A DNA stretch of 62,245 bases from Scenedesmus sp. ARA3. Its lineage: Eukaryota > Chlorophyta > Chlorophyceae > Sphaeropleales > Scenedesmaceae. The stretch lies in contig RWJK01001939.1 in the NCBI GenBank assembly GCA_004335835.1, positions 1 through 62,245 on the forward strand, in the 5' to 3' direction. Positions 23,417 through 36,050 of this stretch are shown here, piece after piece. How positions within the stretch are numbered: the stretch's first letter is position 1; each line of letters begins with the position of its first letter. The notes under the pieces were generated by a model. The model did not search any database, had not been told where the DNA came from, and was given only the letters and a program-made list of their open reading frames with translations. The translations under genes were made by a program, and so were the position numbers.

Positions 23417-25755
23417 ATGCCGCCGAAACGAAAAGACACAACAAGGAGAAATGGTTTGACACTGCTGCCGGACCCTTCAAAGGACCCAGATGCGATCAAG
23501 CTGGGCACCCTGGCCTTCCCTGTCAAGGTGGGTGGCGCTGCGCTTTTCAGGCTGCATGCTCCATACATCTGGTGTCAAACAGCCAAATAAGCGTTGTCAA
23601 TGGTCGGATACTACGAGGGCTGATTGTGCCGGTGAATTGCCAGCAGCTGAGCTGAGCAGCAACAGTGCTGCAACGTGAGGATCGCCAGCTGCTACTACGC
23701 CTGGCGTCCCTAGCACTTCCCACCTGAAACCAATGCTGCTGTGTCTTATCTCACCTTTCACTAACGCTGCAGGCCACAAAAGGCTACACCATCAACTCGC
23801 TCAAGGCCAAGCTGAAGAAGCATGGGGTGGCAGTCACCAGTGCCAGGCCTGCTGCAGCCAGCAGCAGCGGCGCCCCTGCCTACTTTGACATCAACAACCT
23901 GTTTGCTGTCGATGTTATGCACGGCAGCAGCTTCCAAGTGCCGCGCCACCTCAGCATTGCCGCAGACAGCATCGATGCAGCAATGGGTGACAGCATGCAG
24001 CAGGCGCTGCGCAGCATCCAGGTGGGCGTCAGCAGGAGCAGGCAGGCCGGTGGGTGCGAGTCAGCAAGCAGGCAGGCAGGGTATGTGTGGGGCAGGGTGG
24101 GATGAAATTTCCTGCAGCTGCGAGCCAGCAAGGCTCTGCCGGCTCTGCGTAGCGTCCAGGTGTGTGCGGGCAGGCGGGATGGGCAGGGTGGCGTGCTGTG
24201 CCTGCAGCTGCGAGCCAGCATGAGTGATGCAGAAACCACTGCACAGAATCGTTTGCCTGCAGCATCACAAGCGTTGACACTCCTGCCCTGAGCTTCAGCT
24301 GCAGGAGTGCTGCAGCTCGTAGCAGGTGCAGGGATGTATGCCGAACTCACAGCTTTGCTGTTGTGCCGCGCTCTGCTGCTGCTTTTTCTGCAGGTGCTGA
24401 GCCCCGGCGGGCGCCTCACCACACTCATCGTGCGCCTGCCCAGCAGCGTCAGCGCAGCCGCAGCAGCAAATAGCATCTTGGTGCAGTCCAATGGCTACTG
24501 GCCCAGGCAGCAGCAGCGGCAGGATCCAGCAGCAGCAGCAGCGCTAGCCAGCAGCCGCGGTTTGTAGAATGCCACCTGCTGGCCTACACCACCAGCAGAT
24601 ATGAGTACCCACAGCGCAAGCCTCAGCAGGGCTTCAGCAGCAACCCCGGCGCAAGCAGTGCAGCTGCTGGCCAGCCTGCCCCAGCTGGTGGGGTGGGCGA
24701 TGACCAGGTACTGCAGCAGCATGTAACTGCTTTCAAGAAGCGGAGGGACGGCTTGCTGGCTGGCAGGGCGCAGCTGCGAGAAGTGGATGCTGCAGAGCAG
24801 CTGCATGAACCCTGGTGGTTCCAGAACGAGCTGCTGGTGCTGCTGTTCCCTGCAGACCCAGCAGCAGCAGCAGGAGAAGCAGCAGCAGATGTGCGAGTGG
24901 GGTCGAAGCGTCCTGCAGCGAGCAGAGGGAGTGAGGAGGAGCAGCAGGCGCAGCAGCTGCATGTGCTGGTGCTGCAGTCTGTAGAGGGCAGTGGCAATGA
25001 TTGGAGTGAGGGCACGCAGATGCTGCCGCTGCTGCTGACGCTGCCATCCGACTTAGTTGGAGAAAGCATCGTCAGGCACGCGATGCAGGTTGGTGCCCAG
25101 GATGGCAGATGCATGACCAGTATCTGCCCACCCGGGTGTCTGGAAATGCGTCCGTGGTTGTTCATGTAGGGGCAAAGAAAGATGATGGTGTCCAGACCCA
25201 TGCTGAAGTCCACCTCTCTCACTCTCTTGCACTTGCTCACTCACTCACTCACTCACCCACTCACCCATTCAATCACTTACGCTATCTCTCTATCTCCTGA
25301 TGTGAAGCGGCGGAGCTCCACCTCATTGAGCTTGTGCAGTGCCTTGATGCTCACCGCCAAAGTGCGTCAGCTGGCATCTTGTGCCTTTGCCTCGCAACAC
25401 AGCTGTGCTGTGCTGCTGTGCCTGCCACTGTTGCTGCCTGCAGGAAACCCTGCTGCAAACGCGGGGCTGGCTGCGCGGAGGGGAGCAGGAGGGCCTGCGA
25501 CACATGGCTCGTTGCAAGCTTGAGCAAAAAGTTGAACGCGCACGAGCAGTCCGTGATGCTGCCAAGGCGCTAGCAAAGAGCGAGCCCGACAGTGCTGAAT
25601 ATCAGGTGGGTGGCAGCAGCAGCTGCTAAGCAGCAGCCAGCAGGAGCAGCCACGTCCTACTAAAGCTGGATCTGCGCTGCTGGCGTGCATGCAGCAAGCT
25701 CACACCATGCACAGGCTTCCACAATCAGCCACGTCCTGGGCAAAGCGCAAAATTC

Positions 25756-25813
<58 letters not shown>

Positions 25814-28800
25814 ACACACATTGACATGCTATGCTTCGTTTTCAATGTGACTGCTCCTCTTTGCCTGCAGCAAGCTGCGCGGGACGCGTCTATTGCTCTG
25901 CGAGCTGCCAAGGAGGCTGCCCAGGTGCCAGACAGCCAGCTGGAGCTGCAACTGACCCCAGACGAGGTACATGTGTACACAGACGCGGCGGCTGTGAGCA
26001 CAGGCGTGGAGTCAGTTGTGGCCATGGACGTCTGGAGCGGCCGCAGCGTGTCAGAGTACCTGAGCTCGAGAAGGGATGAGGCCAGGGCGCAGCGGGCATG
26101 CCTGAGGCTATCTCGCGTGATGGCAGCGGCAGCCAGGAGTCACTGCAGCTGCTGGCAGAGTCCAAGGTGCTGCTGCTGTATGTCAGCTGGCAGCACACAC
26201 ACAGAGCAGACGCAACCAAGCCAGAGCGCTTCAGCTGGCGGCAGTCCTGTGTGGACACAGAAGAACAGCAGCAGGCAGCAGGTATGTATCATGTACGTGC
26301 GGACGGCACGGTGCTGTTCTGGTAAACTTGCTGCAAGTGGCTTGCCACCCACTCTGTGCCCTGCTGACGTTATGTGTATGTGCTATGCAGCTGTGCATAC
26401 CTGTGATTCAGCAGCAGCACCAAGCGACAATGTACGCCGCCTTCCGTTGATTCATGGATGCGTTTCCATGCAGTGTCTGCTCAAAGCGTTGATGGACTTC
26501 AATTTGCTGCACCTACGGCATTGCAGCTGTCTACATGCGGCAACGCTGCTGGATAACAGCACGACTCAGTCACTGCCTGGCTGCCTCCTGCACTGCTGCC
26601 GTGGCGCCTGCAGAGTCTCGTTCCAACAGACATCTGCAGTAACGCAAGCCTTTGATGACGCCTACAGAGAGCAGCAGGACTTCCTGCAGGTTGTCAAGGA
26701 GCTGCAGCAGCTGTGCACCTTCACACACATCAAAGGCAGCGGCAATGCACGCGGCTACAGGCTGCGGCCTTGCGTTGCTGTCGGGGTGGACCTGCTGTCG
26801 GGCGGCAGGGGCAGGACTGCGCGCGAGGGTACTGTGAAGTTCACGGTGAGTACATGTGCACTGTGGATATCGCGTGAGTGAGAGGGCACCGTGAAGTTCA
26901 CAGTGAGTGTAACAATACGCCCTGAACCAGTGGGGCATAGGGTGTCATTGCGATGACAATCTGATAGTTTGATAGGGTGATGACGTAGAGTGCAAGGCAC
27001 CTCGAAGTTCACTGCGATTTCTGGAAGGCGTTGTGATGTTCACAGTGGTGCATACTGTTGTTTTTGTGTACATGTGATGCATTGGTGACACTGCCACAGC
27101 ACCATCTGCATTGTCTGCAGCCTCAAGGATAGGCATGGACCTCACAACTATGCTGCTTCAAACAGGCACACATGACATGCTGGCATGCATTACAGTATCT
27201 CCCGACAGACAGAGAACTGATACCTCACCATGCCCGGCCTGCATTTACTGTGCTGCAGGTGTGGACGTGGCCACACAGCAGCCCACCATCGCGCATCCAC
27301 CGCACCATTGACAGCATGCCTGGGGAGGCAGCACACCACAGGCCCTGGGCCTAGTCCACACGTGAGCCCGCATCCCGGCTTCAGTTGAACCCAGTTGATC
27401 CGGCTGTTCATGTCATAAGCATACACAGATGCCATCGTCATGCAACAGCCATCATCATGCAACAGCCATTTCGGATGAAAGTGAGATCACCTGTGATACC
27501 CACACTCGATTTACCGAAGTGCAATGTGATGTGCTGGCAGCACTTGTCTGCCTGTGCCCACCGGCAGCTGTGCGTGCTGCTGAGAGTGGCACGGAGCAGT
27601 AGCCACTGCACGCAAGCATTTGTGATCTGTAAGTAACAGGAAGCTTCTGCTACCAGCTGCAGCTCTGCTGCTGGGCTGCCCATTCATCAGCTGCACTACT
27701 GCCAGGCTGCAGCTGCTGTTGCTGAGCGGCTGTGTAAGCACGTACATGCAGGCGCTTCATCTGTTGTGCTTTTACTGAAGCTGCCGGTCGCTGTATGTGT
27801 GGCTTTCTGCTGATGCTGATGCTGATGCTGATGCTGATGCTGATGCTGATGCTGATGCTGATGCAGTGTCAGCTGCGGCTGACTTTGGAGGGCAGTGGAA
27901 GAACAAGGCGTGCACTATCAATGACCTGGACAGGTGAGCGCTGCAATTCAACCCATGTGCAGCACTCTAACACGCACTTCCGCCATTTCAAGCTGTTTGC
28001 TGTTGCTTTTAGTTGAGGTGCACGCAAAATCAGGTGCAAAGATGAAGATGTGCGCCCTGCCAACAAAAATTAGTTCACAGCCCCGAACACAGCTGATGCC
28101 ATTGCTCCATCACACACCAGTTTTGAAGAATCCTGTGACATGTTATGTGTTGCAGGGACCCCTGGCCGGGCGGTGTGCGTCCTGCAAGTGACGCTGATGC
28201 CCCCTCATACCTGACAAGGTCCTCTCAGAAGCCACTGAGCCAGCGGCTGCTGCTGCAGCTGAGCAGCGGCCTACCCCTCAGGGCCACCCTGCGGGAGCTG
28301 CTGCAGTAGCAGGGCGGTGATGTCAGCGTGTTTGATGAGTGGCTGCAGCAGGCTGCAGAGTGGGACGGCTACAGCAAGCGAGACAAGGAGGCAGCACCGC
28401 TGCTGGTGCACCTGCTGAAGACAGGTGGGCGGCTGGCAGCTTGGCCAGCCTCGGTTCTGGAGTCTCCTGCCTTATGCGACCCTGCAATGTGTGCATGTGC
28501 CTACATGCCCAGCCATCGTGCTGCCTGGTTCCAGGTGGACCCCTTGTTGGCCGGTACACCATCTGCTGCTGCTCAAAGCGGCTCCAGTACTATCAGCCCC
28601 CACTGCAGCCCAATATGTTGTTGTCATCTTGCCGTGCCTCTGCAGGCCCCCAAGAGCCCGCGCAGCAGCCGCGCGGCTTTGCAGCCGGGCTGACTCTGAA
28701 GCCGCACCAGCTGCAGGCTCTAGCGCTGATGCAGGCAGCGGAGGCGCGGCCGCTGGGCTTCAACGATGTGGTGTGGCGGGAGGTGACGCTGGCCGGGCGC

Positions 28801-31800
28801 AGGTGCGTAACATTGTATTCAGATTATGATCTGCTTGTGCAGGCGTACGCGAATATCCTTCCGGCTGTGTTTTGCTTGAGCTTGAACTGCAGAGGTCAAG
28901 ATAGTGTGGCTCTTGCTATGGACAGCTGCTGCATCAGCAGCTGCTTCTCGTATCGCCGCAGCCCTGCTGCTGATGCTGATGCCCCTACTGCCGCTGTGCT
29001 TCAGTAATGTGGTGTGGCGAGCGATGATGCTGGCCGGCGCAGGTGCATGGTGGTGTGGTGTGCCTGTGTATGTTCGCGAGCATGGCGTGCTTGTGCAGGT
29101 GCAGGTGTATGTCCTGCCTGCTCTGCCCTCTGATGTGGGTTGACGAGCACAGAGGCCTACATCATGTAGCTCTTGCTATGGACAGCTGGTGCATCAGCAG
29201 ATGCTGCTGCCGCTGCTGATGTCTGCTTGATGCTAGTGCATCTGCTGCTGATGATGCACCCGCTGCTCCTGCTGCTGCTGCTGCTGCTGCTGCTCCCGCA
29301 GCTGGTGGGTGAGTCTGGCCACCAACAAGATCAGCAGCAGCCCACCACCCAAGCAGGCCACAGGAGGCATCCTGGGTGAGACTCAGCACACTGGAACTGT
29401 ATGCTGCAGCTGTGGTCTTGCTGATGCGTCCGTCCGTTGTACTCTTGTTGGATAGCATCAATGCTATACTTTGCTGCAGCTTGAACTGCAGCAAGCCAGT
29501 GATGTATCCAACCCTAGGCCTGGTCTGCCTGCCATGCTGGTCAACCAGCAGGCGTTGGCCCTGTTGCAAACCCAATAGAGTCACACCAACAATGCTCTTT
29601 AATGCGACCCTGACATCAATCCCACGTATGTTGATTTGTGACCCTGCAGCCCTGGAGATGGGCTTGGGCAAGACGCTGTGCTGCCTGGCAGTCATCCTGG
29701 CCAACCCCGCACCAGCTTTTGGACCTGGCAACACAGCACCCGGCTGCTTCCTGCCTGACGAGGCGCTGCTGCAGCAGCCTGATGGTGATGCAGCAGCGGA
29801 TGATGATGCCAAGTCATGCGATGAGGATGAGGCAGATGAGGAAGCTGAGGAGGCAGATGCAGCGGCTGGGGAACCTGCTGCTGCTGCTGCTGCTGCTGTT
29901 GGAAGTGGTGGCGCTGCAGAAGGGGATGGTGAAGCACAGCAGCAGGGTGAGGAGGAGCTAGCGGCAGCAGGCGAAGATGCGAGAGGCAGGCAGCAGGAGC
30001 AGCAGCAGGATGAGGATGTTGAGATGCGCGATGTAGTGGACCACCACCACCAGCAGCAGCAGCAGCAGCAGGGGGTGGCTGGGCAGCAGAAGGAGAAGCC
30101 TCAGGGCTCTCCTGGCCAGCAGGACAGGCAGCAGCAGCGCGATCAGGCACCTGGCACTGGCGAAGGTACCGCTGCTGTTGCTGCTGCGGGTGGTACAGCA
30201 GCTGGCACCAGCACGACACCAGCAGGAGTGTCTGCAGGTGGCGGAAGTGCTGCTGGTGCTGCTGCTGCTGTTGGGGAGGCAGCAGCTGGTACAGCGACAG
30301 TGGCTGGGCTGGGTCCGCTGCGGCTGCGCTACAGCAGGGCCACGCTGGTGGTGTGTGCTGTGAGCCTGGTGGGGCAGGTGAGAGGGCTAGATGTAGTAAG
30401 CATACTAAGATGAACCATAGGCGCGAGGCTGCCTCACCACTAGGGCACAGTTTGCGTCGGGCTGGTGGTTCTGTTGCTGGAAAGGAATACAAGGCAGAGG
30501 CTGCCATGGCATCGCACTAGGTTCAATTGCACCCTTTGTGTGCTGTTGCGCATGCTGGCGTCTGCTGCCGTGCTTGGTGCACCTGACGTCGCGCTTGTGT
30601 GCCTGGCTGACGATTCTGCTGCTGCCGCTGCTGCTGCTGCTGCCGCAGTGGGCTGACGAGGCTGACAGGCGCACTGCTGGCAACCTGCGCATCTGCCAGT
30701 GAGTAACTAGGAGCCCTAATGATGCGCTTGCTGCTTTGTACTGCCCCATCGAGCACTCTCGCCAGCAGACTGGGGTCTGGTTGTGTTGGGCTTGGCGGAC
30801 CGTGGGCCTGTATGGGACTACCAAGGGACCTGCTATCTGCAGATGCAGTGCTGCAGCTGCTGAGGAACAAAACAGCAGCATGGACACCCACGTAGAGCAG
30901 GTGACCTGACAGCAGCATGTGTGAATGATGCCGCCCAGTCCTGCAAACCGCCCGCAGCTCACTGCCTGCCTGCCTGCCTGCCTGCCCTGCCTGCCTGCCT
31001 CGCCTCAGGTACCATGGCTCGGGCCGCTTCAAGTACTCAGAGGAGCGGCTGGCAACAGACTTTGACAGTGAGTGCAGCAGCAGCAACAGCAGCAGCAGCA
31101 GCAGCCTGGCCAGGGTGGCGTGTACCTGTCTGCAGTGACAATGTAGCATGAGAACGTGGCAGTGCTCCCCTGGTGCACGTTGCATGCAATGCCTGCCTAG
31201 CTGATAGAGCATCACACACATTGTTGGCAATGTCAGCAGCAGCAGCAGCAGAAGCAGCAGCGTGATCAACAAGGTGCAACACACTGAACTGGCTTGTGAT
31301 GCCTGCTGCGTGTTGCCTGCTGCGTGCTGTGCTCCTTGCTGCAGTCGTGGTCACCACCTACTCCATCCTGTGCGCTGAGTTTGGCGGCAAGCGTGGCAGC
31401 AACAGGTTCTCTGCCTCTGGCAGCCCCCTGAGCCACATCAAATGGGTGAGCATGGTGGCTGCATGCTTGTCAAACTGAGCATCAGGCTTGTGATGGATGC
31501 CTGGCCCTGTTGCACTGAGGTTACAGCGTTCCAACAAAAGCATTGCACTGAGGCAAGTCTTACAATACAAGCACGGCCTGCTGCAGCTGCAAGCTCACCC
31601 TCAAGGACTGACTCACGTCTCTGCTGCTGCTGCTGCTGCTGCCGCCGCCGTCCTCTTGTTGGTTCCACATGCTGCAGCATCGCAGCATCTTTGATGAGGT
31701 GAGCAAAGCAGCCTGCAGGTAGCAGACAGCACCGCCGCAACGCACCCAGCGGCGCACAGCCTCCCTTGCTTGCCTGCCTGCTGTCTGCACTACATTGCTT

Positions 31801-34800
31801 GCAGCATATGCGGGGTAGCGCTACAAATGATGATGCGCCCTGCATAATGTTACGTCAAATGAATTTGCAGCAAACACAGCTGTTCTCATGGGTTGCATAC
31901 ACCAGAGTGCATAGCGTCTTACAAAGCCACCGCTGCTGCTGCTGCTGCTGCCGCTGCCAGGGTCAAGTGCTGAAGAGCAAGGCCACAGGGCAGTCCCGTG
32001 CCGCGTGCAGCCTGGTCTCTGACAGGCGCTGGATCGTCACGGGCACCCCAAGTGAGCTGCTTGGAGAGGACCCAGTGCAGTTGCAGATGGCAGTGTTGCA
32101 TGTGTCACAAGCAAGCTCCCCCTTTTCACTCAGCGCGCTGGCATTCCCTGCACAAACTAGCATGATGTGGTATCAGGCTGCCGCATGAGACCTGACGGTT
32201 CAGCTGCTGTACTTAGCCTGCCAGAGGCAACCTGCATGATTCGCAGCTGCCAGCAGTAGTATGTTAGCACAGTGTACCTGAAAGGTACTACCTCATAGTC
32301 AATGACACACGTTGCGCTGCTGCTGCTGCTGCTGCTGCAGTTGACAGCGAGGTGGAGGAGTTCTATGGCCTGCTGCTGGCGCTGCAGGTGCGCCGCCACT
32401 GCTTTGAAAGCGCTGGCCATTTTTGTTGAGTGCACAGAACCAAACGATGTGCTCACATGCTCAGCACCCAAACATCATCAACTCTCAACTCCCAACAGCT
32501 GTCACATAATCTTGTTACCAAACCGCTGCGTTGCACCTCCCCAACATGAACTTTACAATATGGCATGCAGGTGTGGCCGTTCACGGACGGCAAGTTTGCC
32601 TCTCAGCACCTGTCAGCAGCCTTCAAGGGAGCCAACCTCGCCCACAGCCTGGCTGGGGCGGCGCGGCAGATGCCGCTGCTGCACCTGCTGCGCAGCGTCA
32701 CTGTGCGCTACACCAAGGAGGTGCTAGAGCTGCCGCCAAAGACAGTAGAGGACGTGCCAGGTGCGTGGCTGTTGAGCGGGATGTGACTGTTTCTGTTTTT
32801 AACTGGGTTGTCAATATGTGCAAAAGTACTGCTTGGCACCATAGTACGCAAAGGAGGGCAGTGCACAAGGCAAACAACTGCACTTCCTGCAGCCGGTTGT
32901 GATGTTTCAGTGGCACCTCCTGCTTGCCCCCACCTGTCGTGATATCACCGTTGCTGTGCAGTGTACCTGAACGCTGCGGAGAAGGCCGCATATGCCAAGG
33001 CGTGGCCCTCCGCAAAACAGCAGTGGGAGGTCATGCGCAGCAGCGCCAGCGCGCACAGATGCCGGCTGCGCGCGATGACGCTGCTGCAGCCGATGCGGCG
33101 CATCTGCTCCGGCGGCAGGTGCGCGCTGTGTATGCTTTGCTGCTGGCGGCTGGCCGGCATCGTGTTGATGGTGTTGACGATACCACGGCTAGCATTTGCG
33201 CCGCTGACAGGGAGTGATCGCCTGGCTTGTTGTGTTGGCATGTTGCATGCTGCTGTGGGGCTGATTCATTGCCTGCGGCTAGAGCCCTGATATGAACCTG
33301 CAGCCGTGTGCCACATCATATATGGCCAGCTGCAGCAGGCCAGTTCGTGCTCGGCTGCATGCCTGCGAAGAGGGTTCTTTGACCCCATTTGCAATCATGT
33401 GCTGCCCTGCAGGCTTTCGGAGCGTGCGCTCACTGTGCGAGACTTTGCTGCAGAAGCAGCAGCGGCTGATGCAGCAGCTGCTGCCCCTGCTGCTGCTGCT
33501 GCTGGCGAGGATCTAGACGAGTCAGTGGCGGGTGCTGAGGGCCCTGCAGGGGCTGCTGCGGAGTGTGGCGTGTGCCTGGATGCACCTGAGGTGCCCATGG
33601 CTGCGCCGTGCGGCCATGTGTTCTGCAAGGGCTGCATCACAGACGCGCTCAAGGAGGATCGGAGGTGCGCTGCTGCTGTGGCATTCGCTGGTTCTGTAAG
33701 CGCTGCCTGTAGTTGGGGTATGCTCTGCATTGCCATTGGCAGCATGTGATGGTGAAGTAGAACTTGAGTTCCCCTCGCAGAGACGGCTCTGCTGCGTCTG
33801 ACTGGTTGTATTGGCATACGCCTGCAGCTGGGACACAAACATCAAGTGCTTATATCAATTAAAGTCAATGCATTGCATGGGTTGTTGTGGCTGCAGGTGC
33901 CGCAGTGCGCGCTGCACCTCACACTCAGCGCGCTGAGGCCGCTGCGCATCATTGCGCCGGTGGGAGCCGCGGCATCAGCAGCTGCAGGCACCTCTGCAGC
34001 TGCTGCTGCCGCCGGTTTGGCTGTTGATGAGGGCCTGGAGACTGTGCGTGACAGCAAGCTGCAGAAGCTGCGGCAGGTGCGCTGCCAGCTGGAGATGGTG
34101 TGTGCATGGCATTGCAGCAATGCATCACGGCGCTACAAAGGCAATTATGACGACAGCAGTCGAGAAGTCAAGTAGTGCAAACACATGCGAACACATGATG
34201 CCTCCGCGTCTTGCTGCATGCTGCCTGCTGCTTGCACCTGTGCGTGTTCCCACGTGCAACAGCGCAGCGACTCAGTGCTGCTGGCGCCTGTGAGTGCTGC
34301 GTGCTGCTGCAGGAGCTGCTGGCGATGCGTCAGGCTGACGCCACAGCCAAGGCACTCATCTTCAGCAGCTTCCAGCCCACAGTGGACTTCCTCAAGCAGG
34401 TGCGGCAGCATGACTCAGCACACCAGCATCAGAGATTGAACAAGTTTTGCTTGCAAAGGCCCGCCTCACTGCAGCAGCTGCAGTGTGATGCACTGGACGT
34501 TTGTTAGCAGCAGCTGTTGCGAGCGTGCCTGGCAGCATGGTGCTGCCACTGCAGCGCTTAAGAAGCACTAACATGTGTGCATTGGCCTACAGCAAGCAGG
34601 TATCGACCAGCAATTTGTTGCGATGTCAGCATGGCCGAATGCGGTCATGTTGCAGGGTAAAGAGCTGCAGCGTGATCTATAAAAATGGCTGACACTGTAC
34701 TGCTGCGTGTCCTGCCTGCTGTGTTCTTGCCTACACCTGCCACCTCTTGCCTTGCAGCTGCTGCCTGGCTGGGGCTTCAGCTTCAGATACATCAACGGTG

Positions 34801-36004
34801 AGCCGGCGCATGCATGATTATGGGCTCTCGGCAAGGTCTCTTTGCCTAACAGTTTCACTGTTGCATGTGCTGCTGCCAGCCAGCACATCGCTACTTAGTG
34901 ATGCAATCGTGACCGCCACTGCTTCCTGTGTTACTGGCCTGCCTTGCGCCATGTGTGTGTTTGTAAGCATCTACACTTCTCCTCTATCCTGCAGCCCTCC
35001 AACCTGTGCGTGTGCGCGTGCTGGCCTGCCCCTCTCCCCTGCCCCTCTATGCTGTGCAGGTGCCATGGCCATGCACCAGCGCACGCGCGCCATTGAGGCG
35101 TTCCAGCAGGACCCGCCCACCACAGTCTTCATCCTCACTCTGCGCAGGTGAGCGGCACATGTGGCCCACAGCGTGCCTATCCTGTACATGCAAGCCTGTC
35201 GCCCGTTGCAACAGCACTCGGTTGCCGACCGTGCAGCTTACGTTTGCCGCTTGCTGCATCTTTGGGCAACTGATCTCGTGCCGCGCTCTCCTTATGCTTG
35301 CATCATGCATTAATGCTGCAGCGCCCCGCGCGGCATCAACCTGCTCGCGGCCAGCTACATTACCTGCTGGAGCACATCCAGCCTAATGCCCTTCCGGATG
35401 TTGATGCCGTTTTTCCTGTGTATGCAGCGCTGCCTGCGGCATCAACCTGACCGCGGCCAGTCATATCTACTTGCTGTAGCACATCTGACCCCATGCAGTC
35501 AAATATGATGCCGATGTCTGTGTACGCAGCGCCGCGTGCGGCATCAACCTGACTGCTGCCAGCCACATCTACCTGCTGGAGCCGTGCCTCAACCCGGACG
35601 TGGAGGCGCAGGCCATTGGGCGCGCACACCGCATGGGGCAGAGCCGCGCAGTGGTGGTGAAGCGGCTGTACGTCAAGGTGGGCGCGGCTGCAGGGTTGTA
35701 GGGTTCTTGCTGGCGGCCAAGTTGTTGCATATGTGCGGCTGGCTGTATAGTGCGGCTGGCTGCAACAGAAACCAACAGCAGATTATGCTTGCATTGCTGA
35801 AAGGATGTGACTAGTGCGCAGCTTATGTGCGTCAGTTGTGGATTCCGTATTCGCGGCTGCCTGAAGGTCGAGCTTTAAGTGTAACGTGCACACTAACCAC
35901 ACCCGGCTATTGCTGCCGCATGCTGCTGCTGCTGCCGCCTCTGCAGGGTTCTGTTGAGGAGCGCACCATGGACCTGTCTGCCCTGTTGATCTGCCCACAC
36001 CCTG

Positions 36005-36050
<46 letters not shown>

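Noticed and set aside
24394..25088. A hidden intron rather than a frameshift in the third helicase exon
   Set aside because: The only GT...AG pairs that would fix the frame give an intron under 40 bases. A lost base in a GGCCC or CAGG stretch is simpler, as seen elsewhere.
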